DNA of 64,000 nt from assembly GCF_003335675.1 (NCBI RefSeq), contig NZ_QPHL01000016.1, positions 62,001-126,000 of the forward strand. The letters are read 5' to 3'. This document shows, in pieces, positions 45,895-55,960 of the stretch (the first letter of the stretch is position 1; the number at the start of each line of letters is the position of its first letter). The notes beneath the pieces were generated by a model. It ran no database searches. It was not told the DNA's origin and saw only the letters and a program-made list of their open reading frames with translations. This stretch comes from Winogradskyella sp. KYW1333. Its GTDB lineage: Bacteria > Bacteroidota > Bacteroidia > Flavobacteriales > Flavobacteriaceae. Position numbers and translations under genes: made by a program.

Positions 45895-46725
45895 CTATTT
45901 CTGTAGTTCCTCTAAAACAACATCACTTGTTATCTGTAGATGTTTTGGTAACTTATTAAACTTAGGTAATACAGCAAGATAACGGTCTTCATTGGTTGTA
46001 AAAACATGCTTAAACTTTACATTACCGTTGGCAATGACCTTTAGAATATCTTTTATAAACTCATCGTGGTGTACTAAGTCTGTACTGCCCAAATGAAAAA
46101 TACCGTACTTGTTTCGGTTTATAATATAATGCACTTGTTGTGTTACTTTTTTGTCTAAAGTAACATTCATTATAAGATTTGGAAAAATCTCAATAGGTTC
46201 CTTTTCACCAACAAGCTGTTTTATTTCTTGTATTCTTGGAGAATTTGGTCCAAATACCATTGGTAGTCTCAAGATAGCAACTTGCTTCTTAGGCAGACGT
46301 AATAGCATGTTCTCAATCTTAATTTTAAAATGACCATATTTGCTATGACTCAGTGTTTTATCAAGCTCATAGCTTGGATACTTGCTGTAGGCGTCAAAAG
46401 CGTTGGCAGAAGACAGGAAAATGATTTTACTACCATGCTCTAAAGCATACTCTGTAACATGCTGGTGTGCGATCGTCTGCGCATGAAAATCACCACGAAT
46501 GGCAGAAATTATAATCGATGGTCTGGAGGCTTCTATGATTTCATAGACATCGTCTTCCTCTACATTATACTGAAAGAATTGTTTGTTGGTTTCAAATTCC
46601 TTTTTAGGCGTACTGTATGTGCCATAGGTTCTAAAGTATGGACCCAATTCTTTATAGAGCGCATTGCCTATGTAGCCACTACCACCTAATATAAGTATGC
46701 GATGTTTGTTTAAATCCTTCTTCAT
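45895..46725 (-). CDS. SDR-family NAD(P)-binding protein (RmlD-like epimerase/reductase)
   Basis: Sugar-nucleotide reductase-type protein of 276 residues. The cofactor site GGSGYIGNAL (14-23) is the GxxGxxG turn. There is FLSSANAF, then a region where the Y-x-x-x-K motif would be; SHSKYGHFKIK (about 127-137) gives Y131 and K135. FGPNSPR follows. The usual dTDP-rhamnose partners are not nearby, so the substrate is unknown. It is 25 bases after gcvT on the same strand and 50 before the pterin dehydratase, so they may be cotranscribed. Confidence 0.8.
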   Translation of the reverse strand: MKKDLNKHRILILGGSGYIGNALYKELGPYFRTYGTYSTPKKEFETNKQFFQYNVEEDDVYEIIEASRPSIIISAIRGDFHAQTIAHQHVTEYALEHGSKIIFLSSANAFDAYSKYPSYELDKTLSHSKYGHFKIKIENMLLRLPKKQVAILRLPMVFGPNSPRIQEIKQLVGEKEPIEIFPNLIMNVTLDKKVTQQVHYIINRNKYGIFHLGSTDLVHHDEFIKDILKVIANGNVKFKHVFTTNEDRYLAVLPKFNKLPKHLQITSDVVLEELQK

Positions 46726-46750
46726 TAATCTTCCAACACATTAAAACTGG

Positions 46751-47833
46751 TTAACCTTTGTAAAATGGAAGTTTCACAACTGTTGCAGGTATGGCTTTTT
46801 TGCGCACCTGAATGTTAATTTTACTATCAACTTTAGAGAAAATTGTTGGCACATAACCTAAGCCTAAACCAACCCCTAAACTTGGGCTCATAGTACCTGA
46901 GGTTACATTACCAATGGTTTTGCCACTATTATCAATAATATCATAACCATGTCTTGGAATACCTCTGTCATCTAACTTAAAGGCTACCAATTTACGTTCT
47001 GGAGTGCGTTCTTTTTCGTCTTGAAGCGCTTCGCTATTGGTAAATGGTTTGTTGAATTTGCAAATCCAACTAAGACCTGCCTCGATAGGTGAAGTAGTGT
47101 CATCTATATCATTACCATATAAACAGTAGCCCATTTCTAATCGTAACGTATCCCTTGCAGCTAAGCCTATTGGTTTAATGCCGAATTCTTCTCCAGCTTC
47201 TAATACTTTATCCCAAATTTGTTTAACTTCAGAATTCTTGCAATAAATTTCAAAACCTCCACTGCCAGTATAACCTGTTGCAGAGATGATCACATGTTCA
47301 ATGCCTGCAAAATCACCAACAACAAAGTTGTAAAATTTTATGGTTGATAAATCATGACTCGATAAGGACTGCATAGCTTCAACTGCTTTTGGTCCTTGGA
47401 TGGCGAGAAGTGAATAATCTTCACTTAAATCGCGCATATCAGCACCAACATCGTTTTTAGATGCTATCCAATTCCAGTCTTTTTCAATATTACTGGCATT
47501 GACTACCAACAAGTAAGTTTCGTCTTTAATTTTATAGATAATTAAATCATCTACAATACCTCCATCGTCATTTGGTAAGCAACTATACTGTGCTTTGCCT
47601 ATTTCTAATTTAGAGGCATCGTTACTCGATACTTTCTGGATTAATTCTAGCGCATTTGGGCCTTCAATTAAAAATTCTCCCATATGAGAGACATCAAAAA
47701 CACCCACTGCATTTCTAACCGTTTCGTGCTCAATGTTTACGCCTTCATATTGTACAGGCATATTATAACCAGCAAAAGGAACCATTTTAGCACCTAGTGC
47801 AACGTGAGTGTCTGTTAATGCAGTGTTTTTCAT
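46751..47833 (-). CDS. gcvT: Glycine cleavage system T protein (aminomethyltransferase)
   Basis: Tetrahydrofolate-dependent aminomethyltransferase of the glycine cleavage system, 360 residues, the usual length. It transfers the methylene group from aminomethyl-lipoyl H protein to folate and releases ammonia. The N-terminus [27 protein letters not shown] (about 44-54) and [16 protein letters not shown] (about 182-197) are diagnostic, and the C-terminal domain has the [10 protein letters not shown] motif. Other gcv genes are not present; in flavobacteria gcvT often stands apart. Confidence 0.95.
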   Translation of the reverse strand: MKNTALTDTHVALGAKMVPFAGYNMPVQYEGVNIEHETVRNAVGVFDVSHMGEFLIEGPNALELIQKVSSNDASKLEIGKAQYSCLPNDDGGIVDDLIIYKIKDETYLLVVNASNIEKDWNWIASKNDVGADMRDLSEDYSLLAIQGPKAVEAMQSLSSHDLSTIKFYNFVVGDFAGIEHVIISATGYTGSGGFEIYCKNSEVKQIWDKVLEAGEEFGIKPIGLAARDTLRLEMGYCLYGNDIDDTTSPIEAGLSWICKFNKPFTNSEALQDEKERTPERKLVAFKLDDRGIPRHGYDIIDNSGKTIGNVTSGTMSPSLGVGLGLGYVPTIFSKVDSKINIQVRKKAIPATVVKLPFYKG

Positions 47834-47869
47834 TATTTAGTCTTTAATGTTGTAATCTTAAATGATGCG

Positions 47870-47877
47870 CAAAATTA
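47870..47877 (-). promoter_or_regulatory. Candidate -7 element before gcvT
   Basis: TAATTTTG on the minus strand, followed by CGCA, an exact TAnnTTTG match 36 bases before the gcvT ATG. No -33 TTG at standard spacing. Confidence 0.3.
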
Positions 47878-47928
47878 ATCAATTTTACGCGTTAAGTTTT
47901 AATATTATGTTAGAATTTAGACTAAAAA

Positions 47929-47948
47929 AACCACCACGAAAGGTGGTT
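47929..47948 (-). terminator. Rho-independent terminator of the outer-membrane protein gene
   Basis: Stem AACCACC/GGTGGTT with a six-base loop, followed by seven T on the minus strand, 23 bases after the stop at 47971. Confidence 0.8.
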
Positions 47949-47970
47949 AATATTTTTATGATAGACACTG

Positions 47971-48447
47971 TTAGAATCGATAACGAATACCAAGAGCGAT
48001 GTCAAAATCCAGGTCGTCATTGAAATCACCAAAGCCCAATTCTGGTCTAAAGTCTAGGGACAATAAGAGAGGGATATCAAAAATATATTCAATACCAACA
48101 TTGCCTGCAACAAACACAAAGGTTTCATCGTCTAAAGCACTGTTGTCAAATCCATATGACCCAAGTCCACCACCTGCACCTGCATACCAGTTAAAATCAC
48201 CATCTAATTCCCAAACCCATTGGTAAATTCCTGTAAGTTTAAAACCGTCATAGTCGCGTGCACTACGCCAACCTAAATCTACCTCAAGTCTATTGGCTTC
48301 TCCAAGAGCTCTTTGGTACGATATTTCTGCACCAAATCCATCACTATCACCAAGTCTTAGACCTATTGCATTTTCTGATACGTCCTGAGCATTCATAAAT
48401 AAAAGACCAGTAAAGATGGCAACTGTAGATAAAAATAATTTTCTCAT
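47971..48447 (-). CDS. Small outer-membrane beta-barrel protein
   Basis: A 158-residue protein with signal peptide (about 1-20, FMNAQD) and alternating amphipathic strands: ENAIGLRLGDSDGFGAEISY, LEVDLGWRS, FNWYAGAGGGLGSYG, FDIALGIRYRF. The aromatic C-terminal residue fits an outer-membrane barrel of about eight strands. The same arrangement is common in Bacteroidota outer-membrane porin-like proteins of unknown role. It has its own terminator and is divergent from the FAD/Fe-S oxidoreductase gene. Confidence 0.8.
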   Translation of the reverse strand: MRKLFLSTVAIFTGLLFMNAQDVSENAIGLRLGDSDGFGAEISYQRALGEANRLEVDLGWRSARDYDGFKLTGIYQWVWELDGDFNWYAGAGGGLGSYGFDNSALDDETFVFVAGNVGIEYIFDIPLLLSLDFRPELGFGDFNDDLDFDIALGIRYRF

Positions 48448-48554
48448 AATATTTCGTTTTTAATTGATTTCATTAATCTTTACAAAAATAACGCCAAAAC
48501 GAAATTTATATTTATAATTCTTTATAGTTTTATAAACATATTTATTCAATATAA

Positions 48555-51476
48555 ATGAAGCTAAAACCATTATTAAATCAATTAAAATTAAACCTTAAGG
48601 GAGAATTGTATTTTGATGATTTAATGCGTAAACTCTATGCGACAGATGCTTCAGTTTACCGGAAGTTACCACTAGCTGTGGCCTTACCAAAAGACAAGTA
48701 TGATATAAAACTTCTAATTGATTTTGCGCAAAAAAACGATACATCATTAATACCGAGAACCGCGGGCACTTCATTAGCTGGCCAATGTGTAGGCGATGGT
48801 ATTGTGGTAGATGTGTCTAAATATTTTACCCGAATAATTGATATTAATGAAAAAGCAAAGACAGCAACTGTACAGCCTGGAGTGGTTAGAGATGAGCTTA
48901 ATAATTATTTAAAACCTTTTGGACTCTTTTTTGGCCCTAACACATCTACATCTAATCGATGTATGATAGGAGGTATGGTAGGTAATAACTCCTCTGGTAC
49001 AACCTCAATACAATATGGTGTTACAAGAGATAAGGTAATTAGCTTAAAAACGATTTTAGGTGATAGTAGCGATGTTGAATTTAAAGCCTTATCAAAGAAC
49101 GAATTCAAAAATAAGCTAGAATTAAAAACGCTTGAAGGAGATATTTACCGTAATATTTTTGAGACGCTGAAAAGAGATGAAGTTCAAAAAGAAATACAGT
49201 CACAATTCCCAAAGCCTCAAATCCATAGAAGAAATACAGGTTATGCCATTGATGAGCTGATAAATTCTAATGTATTCGACTCCTCTAATCCCGAAAGTAC
49301 TGAGCTAAATTTGTGCCAACTTCTAGCGGGTAGCGAAGGCACATTGGCTTTTACTACTGAAATTACTTTACAACTCGATGATTTGCCACCAACTAAAAAC
49401 GCCATGGTTGCACTTCATTTTGAAAGTATTGAAAAATGTCTCAAATCTGTTGAGTCATTGATGCAGCACGACTTGTATACCTGCGAAATGATGGACGATT
49501 CCATTCTAAATTTAACCAAGCACAATAAAACCCAGCAGGAGAATAGACGTTTTATTGAAGGGGATCCAGTTGCCATACTCATGTGCGAACTAAAAGCCAA
49601 CTCCGAAAATGAATTAAATGCCATAGTTAACGAATTTTTGGAATCCGTAGATCGTTTAAATCTTAGCTATGCCAATCCTGTGTTGAAGGATGATGCTATT
49701 GATAAAGCCATAGAATTAAGAAAAGCAGGTTTAGGATTACTGGGAAATATAATTGGTGACAAAAAGGCTGTGGCTTGTATAGAAGACACCGCAGTGGCTT
49801 TAACGGATTTAGACAATTACATTTCCGAATTTACTGCATTGATGGTTAAACACAACCAAAAAGCTGTGTATTATGCTCATGCTGGTGCTGGTGAACTCCA
49901 TCTAAGACCCATATTAGATTTAAAGAAATCAGAAGATGTAGTGCTATTTAGAAAGATTACTGAAGATGTAGCAAAGCTTGTAAAACGCTATAAGGGTTCA
50001 ATGTCTGGTGAACATGGTGATGGTATTGTAAGAGCAGAGTTTATTCCACTCATGATTGGTGAGAAAAACTATGAGATTCTGAAAAGAATTAAATCTACTT
50101 TCGATCCTAATAACATCTTTAATCCAGGTAAGATTGTAAACGCTTATCCTATGGATAAAAATCTGAGATATCAGTCAGATAGAACAGAACCTGAAATTAA
50201 AACGGTTTTAGATTTTTCCAGTGCTCAAGGTATTTTACGAGAGGCTGAAAAATGTAATGGGTCAGGTGATTGCCGTAAACTACCTGAATTTGGTGGTGCC
50301 ATGTGTCCTAGCTATAGAGCAACACGCAACGAAAAAGATACAACTCGCGCAAGAGCCAATGCCCTGCGTGAATTCTTAACACATTCTACAAAACCCAATA
50401 AATTCAATCACGAGGAGCTTAAAGAGGTGTTTAGTCTTTGTTTAAGCTGTAAGGCATGTGCAAGTGAATGCCCAAGCAGTGTTGATGTAGCAAGTTTAAA
50501 GGCAGAATTTCAATACCATTTTCAAAAAGCCAACGGTTTTAAATTTAAAGACCGATTTTTTGCTAAGGCAACAAAGTATAATAAAATAGGAGCAAAGGCA
50601 CCTTGGTTTTTTAATGCCTTAATCAATACCAAATTTGTTTCTAAAATCGTGAAATTGACTTTGGGGATTCATCCAGAGCGTTCAATTCCACATTTTTCAA
50701 GACCAATGAAGATCAATTTTAATAATTCCAAATCAATAGATGTTAAGCCCATAAAAACTCTTTATTTATTTGTTGATGAGTTTATAAATTACCTAGAATC
50801 AGAGATTGCTTTTGATGCTAAATATTTACTTGAATCATTAAATTACAAAGTGCATATAATCAATAATTTAGAAAGTGGAAGAACTTATATGTCTAAAGGT
50901 TTTTTAGAAGAGGCAAAATCGATAGTGAATAAAAATATTTCTCATCTTAAACCTTTAGTTTCAGAAGATACACCCTTAATAGGCTTAGAGCCTTCAGCTA
51001 TATTATCATTTAAGGACGAATATTTAAGATTAGCAGATGATAAACGTGATGCTAAGCAATTGGCAAATTGCACGTATTTGATTGAAGAATTTATCCAAAA
51101 TGAAATTAAAGAGGGTAATATAACCAAAGAACAGTTTACCGCTAATAAAGTAGAGTTGAAGTTTCACGGACATTGCCATCAGAAAGCTCAGACCAATCAA
51201 AAATCAAGTTTTGATATTTTAAGTCTTCCAGAAAATTACTCAGTTTCAATAATACCAAGTGGTTGTTGTGGTATGGCTGGAAGTTTTGGCTTCGAGAAGG
51301 ATAAGTATAACGTTAGTATGCAAATTGGGGAACAAACCTTGTTTCCTGCCGTAAGAAAGGTTTCTGCAAATACTATAATTGTTGCTAATGGCACAAGTTG
51401 TAGACATCAAATAAAGGATGGGACAGGAGTTGTGGCAAAACATCCCATCACAATTCTGAAAGAAGCGCTAGTTTAA
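48555..51476 (+). CDS. FAD-linked oxidase / Fe-S fusion, D-lactate (glycolate) dehydrogenase-like
   Basis: A 973-residue soluble flavoprotein. The N-terminal FAD_binding_4 domain (about 35-210, RTAGTSLAGQCVGDGIVVDVS, NNSSGTTSIQYG) is followed by the FAD-oxidase C-terminal domain (to about 525), then a 4Fe-4S part: CNGSGDC with CPSYRAT and CLSCKACASECPSSVD, and a late CCG-type motif GCCGMAGSFG near residue 895. This arrangement is the GlcD-plus-GlpC type of D-lactate, glycolate or D-2-hydroxyacid dehydrogenase. Electrons go to the quinone or other chains. Preferred substrate is not determinable. Four bases separate it from the convergent lipoprotein gene. Confidence 0.9.
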   Translation: MKLKPLLNQLKLNLKGELYFDDLMRKLYATDASVYRKLPLAVALPKDKYDIKLLIDFAQKNDTSLIPRTAGTSLAGQCVGDGIVVDVSKYFTRIIDINEKAKTATVQPGVVRDELNNYLKPFGLFFGPNTSTSNRCMIGGMVGNNSSGTTSIQYGVTRDKVISLKTILGDSSDVEFKALSKNEFKNKLELKTLEGDIYRNIFETLKRDEVQKEIQSQFPKPQIHRRNTGYAIDELINSNVFDSSNPESTELNLCQLLAGSEGTLAFTTEITLQLDDLPPTKNAMVALHFESIEKCLKSVESLMQHDLYTCEMMDDSILNLTKHNKTQQENRRFIEGDPVAILMCELKANSENELNAIVNEFLESVDRLNLSYANPVLKDDAIDKAIELRKAGLGLLGNIIGDKKAVACIEDTAVALTDLDNYISEFTALMVKHNQKAVYYAHAGAGELHLRPILDLKKSEDVVLFRKITEDVAKLVKRYKGSMSGEHGDGIVRAEFIPLMIGEKNYEILKRIKSTFDPNNIFNPGKIVNAYPMDKNLRYQSDRTEPEIKTVLDFSSAQGILREAEKCNGSGDCRKLPEFGGAMCPSYRATRNEKDTTRARANALREFLTHSTKPNKFNHEELKEVFSLCLSCKACASECPSSVDVASLKAEFQYHFQKANGFKFKDRFFAKATKYNKIGAKAPWFFNALINTKFVSKIVKLTLGIHPERSIPHFSRPMKINFNNSKSIDVKPIKTLYLFVDEFINYLESEIAFDAKYLLESLNYKVHIINNLESGRTYMSKGFLEEAKSIVNKNISHLKPLVSEDTPLIGLEPSAILSFKDEYLRLADDKRDAKQLANCTYLIEEFIQNEIKEGNITKEQFTANKVELKFHGHCHQKAQTNQKSSFDILSLPENYSVSIIPSGCCGMAGSFGFEKDKYNVSMQIGEQTLFPAVRKVSANTIIVANGTSCRHQIKDGTGVVAKHPITILKEALV

Positions 51477-51480
51477 AATT

Positions 51481-52317
51481 TTAGAAATAACTATCAAGAT
51501 TTTGTGTGTTTTCAACTTCAAGTGATGTTGGAAAATCAATATCAATGCCTAACGTATTCAATAATGTAATAAAAGTTGGATTTAGTGTAAATTCTTGGAT
51601 GGCCACTGACTTTATTAAGCCTACATCCTTTGCATAATAATTATTGATAACCAAAACATCTTGTGTATTTAAGATACTTTGTGTAATTGGAATTCCTAAG
51701 TCGAAGACTGCAGAAACAGATAAGTTTAGTTTAATTTCAGTTTGAATAATGTCGTTGTACTCAAATTCATTTACATTCAATGAATTTAAGTATGTTATGT
51801 GTGTATTTGACAAGTTGTATTCCAATAAGAATGGTATAACCTGTTCTCCTAAATCAACTTCTTGCTCAATAGTATCTTCAGAAAAGTATAATTCAGTATT
51901 TAAAGTGGCATTAATGTCGTAGACAACAAAATCAGTAAATGCAATTTCAAAATCTTGAAAAATCTCTAAGCTCGACAATAATGACAAATCACCATTAAAT
52001 ATTAGTGTTTCAGTGTTTACCAGAAACGTACCGTTACTAAAAATTGAATTGGTAGTTCCGTTTGCGATCTCTCCATTGTTTACATCCAAGCTAAATGAAC
52101 TTTCATTTGAAGATTCGATACTGACCACATCTACTGTATTTGTATTTAGCTCTGGATTGCTTTGGCTAATATTTTCAACATTATAATTCCAGATGTTACC
52201 TATTTCATTTGGAAAATAATCAACGGCGCTATTAATTTGATTATTGCTTGTTGAATCGTCTGTGGAACAAGAGTTGAACAAGAAAACAATAAGACAAAAC
52301 AAGGTAGTATTCTTCAT
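51481..52317 (-). CDS. Lipoprotein of unknown function
   Basis: About 278 residues. The frame is open to 52341, but ATG 52315-52317 (MKNTTLFCLIVFLFNSC) gives a lipoprotein signal with lipobox FNSC. The mature part is acidic, mainly beta-rich and rich in Asn, Ser and Thr. No enzymatic motif or known domain is visible. It is convergent with the FAD/Fe-S gene and divergent from aroC. Function unknown. Confidence 0.7.
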   Translation of the reverse strand: MKNTTLFCLIVFLFNSCSTDDSTSNNQINSAVDYFPNEIGNIWNYNVENISQSNPELNTNTVDVVSIESSNESSFSLDVNNGEIANGTTNSIFSNGTFLVNTETLIFNGDLSLLSSLEIFQDFEIAFTDFVVYDINATLNTELYFSEDTIEQEVDLGEQVIPFLLEYNLSNTHITYLNSLNVNEFEYNDIIQTEIKLNLSVSAVFDLGIPITQSILNTQDVLVINNYYAKDVGLIKSVAIQEFTLNPTFITLLNTLGIDIDFPTSLEVENTQNLDSYF

Positions 52318-52403
52318 AATTTTAAAGTCATATAGTTTCAAATTTAGAACAATTTTTTTTGTTTCTATAATATTACATTTACCTTAGCGTAAAAATATTT
52401 TTA

Positions 52404-53471
52404 ATGGCAGGAAATTCCTTCGGAAAACTATTTAAACTCACCACATTTGGTGAATCTCATGGCGTAGCAATAGGTGGTATAATTGATGGTTGTCCGGCAG
52501 GTATTCAACTAGACTTAGAGGCAGTTCAAAATGAATTAGATCGACGTAAACCAGGTCAATCAAAAATTGTAACTCAGCGTAAAGAACCTGATACTGTTGA
52601 TTTCTATTCAGGAATTTTTGAGGGTGTTACGACAGGTACGCCAATTGGATTTGTAATCAAAAATACAAATCAAAAATCTAAGGATTATTCACATATTAAA
52701 GATGTATATCGTCCAAGTCATGCAGACTATACCTATGATAAAAAATATGGCGTAAGAGATTACAGAGGTGGTGGACGAAGTTCTGCACGTGAAACTGCAA
52801 GTAGAGTAGTCGCTGGTGCCATTGCGAAGCAACTATTGAGTTCTATTAAAATACACGCATATACATCTGCAGTTGGTCATATTAGCTTAGACAAAACATA
52901 TCAAGACTTAGACTTAGGTAAAATAGAGTCTAATGTGTTAAGGTGTCCAGACGAGACCATGGCTGAGGTTATGATTAACCGCATCAATGAAGTTAAAAAA
53001 CAAGGCGATACCATTGGTGGTGTTATTACTTGTGTTATACAAAATGTACCAGCTGGTTTGGGCGAGCCTGTTTTTGATAAATTGCATGCAGAATTAGGAA
53101 AAGCTATGCTCTCTATAAATGCTGTGAAAGGTTTTGAATATGGTAGCGGTTTCGAAGGTTCTAAAATGTTGGGAAGTGTTCATAATGATAAATTTAATGA
53201 AGATGGAAGCACTCAAACTAACAGATCCGGAGGTGTACAAGGCGGTATTAGTAACGGTATGGACATTTATTTTAATGTAGCATTTAAGCCAGTTGCAACA
53301 ACGCTTCAAAAACAAGAAACCATAAATAGTTCTGGAGAATCAGTTGAAATGCAAGGTAAAGGAAGACATGATCCTTGTGTAGTACCAAGGGCTGTACCTA
53401 TTGTAGAAGCAATGGCAGCTCTGGTAATTGCGGATTATTTGCTTTTAAGAAGGCAAGAAACTAACAATTAA
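52404..53471 (+). CDS. aroC: Chorismate synthase
   Basis: Last enzyme of the shikimate pathway, which eliminates phosphate from 5-enolpyruvylshikimate-3-phosphate using reduced FMN. The 355-residue length and the signatures [17 protein letters not shown] (13-29), [16 protein letters not shown] (about 118-133) and the C-terminal [14 protein letters not shown] (about 324-337) are diagnostic. Divergent from the lipoprotein gene. The transporter gene follows 50 bases later on the same strand. Confidence 0.97.
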   Translation: MAGNSFGKLFKLTTFGESHGVAIGGIIDGCPAGIQLDLEAVQNELDRRKPGQSKIVTQRKEPDTVDFYSGIFEGVTTGTPIGFVIKNTNQKSKDYSHIKDVYRPSHADYTYDKKYGVRDYRGGGRSSARETASRVVAGAIAKQLLSSIKIHAYTSAVGHISLDKTYQDLDLGKIESNVLRCPDETMAEVMINRINEVKKQGDTIGGVITCVIQNVPAGLGEPVFDKLHAELGKAMLSINAVKGFEYGSGFEGSKMLGSVHNDKFNEDGSTQTNRSGGVQGGISNGMDIYFNVAFKPVATTLQKQETINSSGESVEMQGKGRHDPCVVPRAVPIVEAMAALVIADYLLLRRQETNN

Positions 53472-53521
53472 AGAACTCGCGAACGCATCCAATTTTTTAT
53501 ATAATTGAGGACAAATAACTT

Positions 53522-54847
53522 ATGAAAAAACTTGCTCTACATTGGAAAATACTAATAGGAATGCTACTTGGTGTAGTATTTGGATTTATAATGCTTCAAG
53601 TAGATGGAGGAGCTGAATTTGTGGATAAATGGATTAACTGGGCTGGTACAATCTTTGTAAAGCTGTTGAAACTTATCGCAATCCCATTAATCTTGGCATC
53701 TTTGATTAAAGGAATTTCTGATCTTAAGGATATTTCAAAATTTGCCAATATCGGACTCCGAACAATAGGTATATATGTTGCCACAACGGTTGTGGCCATT
53801 ACCATTGGATTATTATTGGTAAATGTTTTACAACCTGGTGACGGTGTTTCGGATGAGACCATTGCAAAATTGACTGAAACTTATGCTAATGATAGTAGTG
53901 TGCAAGGAAAGATCACTGAGGCTATAAGGCAAAAAGACAGTGGACCAATGCAGTTTTTAGTGGATATGGTACCTGAAAATATTTTTATGGCGTTAAGCAA
54001 TAATAAATTAATGCTTCAGGTCATATTTTTTGCCATATTTCTAGGGATATCAATGCTTTTGATTGGTGAAGAAAAAGCCAAACCATTGAAGGACATATTT
54101 GATTCTCTAAACGATGTTGTTCTTAAAATGGTAGATCTGATAATGCTAACAGCACCCATAGCTGTATTCGCGTTGTTGGCAAATGTAGTAGTGTCATCCG
54201 GTGATCCAGAATTACTTTATGCATTATTATATTATTCTTTGGTTGTAGTTGTTGGGCTTATTTTAATGGTTATTTTCTATTTAATCTTGGTTGCAACAAT
54301 AACTCGGAAAAATCCAATTTGGTTTTTGCAAAAAATAAGTCCTGCTCAACTTTTGGCATTTTCTACGAGCAGTAGTGCCGCTACTTTACCAGTTACAATG
54401 GAACGTGTAGAGGAACATATTGGAGTTGATAAAGAAGTATCGAGTTTTGTGCTGCCTGTAGGAGCAACTATAAATATGGATGGTACTAGTTTATATCAGG
54501 CAGTTGCAACTGTTTTTATAGCACAGGCATTAGGTTTTGATTTAACTTTTGCAGACCAGTTAATAATTGTTCTTACAGCGTTATTAGCTTCAATTGGTAG
54601 TGCTGCAGTACCAGGGGCTGGTATGGTTATGCTCGTCATTGTTCTTGAAGCTGTAGGATTTCCTGCAGATAAACTGGCAATTGGTTTAGCATTAATTTTT
54701 GCTGTAGACAGACCATTAGATATGTGCAGAACTGTAATTAATGTTACAGGAGACGCTACAGTATCAATGCTAGTGGCTAAATCTGTAGGTAAATTAGGTA
54801 AGCCACAACCAAAAGAATGGGATGACCATTATAACGAAGTAAAATAA
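53522..54847 (+). CDS. Dicarboxylate/amino-acid:cation symporter (DAACS family)
   Basis: Inner-membrane Na+- or H+-coupled symporter of the GltP/DctA family, 441 residues with about eight helices. The motif SSSAATLPVTM (about 282-292, re-entrant loop HP1) and PVGATINMDGTSLYQ (about 313-327, helix 7 NMDG) are strong hallmarks. ADQLIIVLTALLASIGSAAVPGAG marks HP2. Substrates are glutamate, aspartate or C4-dicarboxylates. It is 64 bases upstream of the ATP-grasp gene operon on the same strand; a link to glutamate or peptide chemistry there is only suggestive. Confidence 0.93.
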   Translation: MKKLALHWKILIGMLLGVVFGFIMLQVDGGAEFVDKWINWAGTIFVKLLKLIAIPLILASLIKGISDLKDISKFANIGLRTIGIYVATTVVAITIGLLLVNVLQPGDGVSDETIAKLTETYANDSSVQGKITEAIRQKDSGPMQFLVDMVPENIFMALSNNKLMLQVIFFAIFLGISMLLIGEEKAKPLKDIFDSLNDVVLKMVDLIMLTAPIAVFALLANVVVSSGDPELLYALLYYSLVVVVGLILMVIFYLILVATITRKNPIWFLQKISPAQLLAFSTSSSAATLPVTMERVEEHIGVDKEVSSFVLPVGATINMDGTSLYQAVATVFIAQALGFDLTFADQLIIVLTALLASIGSAAVPGAGMVMLVIVLEAVGFPADKLAIGLALIFAVDRPLDMCRTVINVTGDATVSMLVAKSVGKLGKPQPKEWDDHYNEVK

Positions 54848-54911
54848 TTTTATTGGCTTATTAAAAGTCACTAAATTTAAATATCTAAATAATCAGTTAA
54901 AATCATAGTAC

Positions 54912-55949
54912 ATGAACATCTGTTTTATAATGTACCCTTGGGAAAATATAGATGCTGAAAACGACACCAGTTTAGCTCTTATTAGGGAATGTGTAAGACG
55001 CAAACATGGTGTAGCCATGTGTACACCAGCTAATTTAACCATAAGAGATAGTGTTACTAATGCGTTTTGCACGGTTATTGGGCGTATGGATAAAGTACCC
55101 TCTACATTAAAAGCCTTTTATAGAAAAGCTGAATTGCGAGAAGAGATGTTACCGCTTGCAGGATTTGATGCTATATTCTTTAGGGCCAACCCACCTTTGG
55201 ACCCAATTATGTTGAATTTTCTTGATTCTGTAAAGGACGATGTGTTTATTATAAATTCACTTCAAGGTATGCGAGAAGCTAATAATAAACTTTATACAGC
55301 AGCCTTTGGTGATGCACATAGCAATATTATCCCTAATACACATGTCTCAAAGAATAAGGATTATTTAATCAAGCAAATAAAAGATTCTAAAGCAGATAAG
55401 ATGATTCTTAAGCCATTAAATGGTTTTGGTGGATCTGGAGTAATTCTAATAGAAAAATCTGCAATGAGTAATATTAATTCGTTATTGGATTTTTATATAA
55501 CAACAGGTGAAGGTGAGTCTAACTACGTAATTCTGCAAGATTATATCGAAGGTGCAGATCAAGGTGATGTTAGAATTCTGCTTTTAAATGGTGACCCAGT
55601 AGGTGCAATGAGGCGCGTTCCCGGCAAGGATGATCATCGTTCTAATGTCTCTGCAGGTGGATCCGTACAAAAACATACGTTAACAAAAGCAGAAAAAGCA
55701 CTCTGTAAGCAAATAGGACCAAAATTGGTCAAGGACGGTCTTTATTTTGTAGGTATTGATGTAATTGGTGGTAAACTAGTTGAAGTGAATGTGATGTCAC
55801 CAGGTGGAATTACTTATATCAATAAGGTATATAAAAACAAACGCAAAGTAGAGGAGAAGGTTATTGATTTTCTTGAAAGCAAAGTAATTGATAAATTACA
55901 AGCCTTCGATAGACGAACTAGATTGCGTAAAGCAGTTGATGAGGCATAA
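54912..55949 (+). CDS. GshB-like ATP-grasp amide ligase
   Basis: An ATP-grasp enzyme of 345 residues that resembles prokaryotic glutathione synthetase (about 315). Key parts: KPLNGFGGSGV with the ATP-binding glycine-rich loop (about 157-167), QDYIEGADQGDVRILLLNG (about 210-228), and VEVNVMSPGG with the metal-binding N/E pair (about 292-301). No gshA is in the window, and bshA suggests the cell uses bacillithiol, so the glutathione role is in doubt. It heads a tight operon with rhodanese, TerB-like, FGase and DUF1704 genes. The product may be a peptide-like amide, but this is inference. Confidence 0.88.
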   Translation: MNICFIMYPWENIDAENDTSLALIRECVRRKHGVAMCTPANLTIRDSVTNAFCTVIGRMDKVPSTLKAFYRKAELREEMLPLAGFDAIFFRANPPLDPIMLNFLDSVKDDVFIINSLQGMREANNKLYTAAFGDAHSNIIPNTHVSKNKDYLIKQIKDSKADKMILKPLNGFGGSGVILIEKSAMSNINSLLDFYITTGEGESNYVILQDYIEGADQGDVRILLLNGDPVGAMRRVPGKDDHRSNVSAGGSVQKHTLTKAEKALCKQIGPKLVKDGLYFVGIDVIGGKLVEVNVMSPGGITYINKVYKNKRKVEEKVIDFLESKVIDKLQAFDRRTRLRKAVDEA

Positions 55950-55960
55950 TATTTAAATTG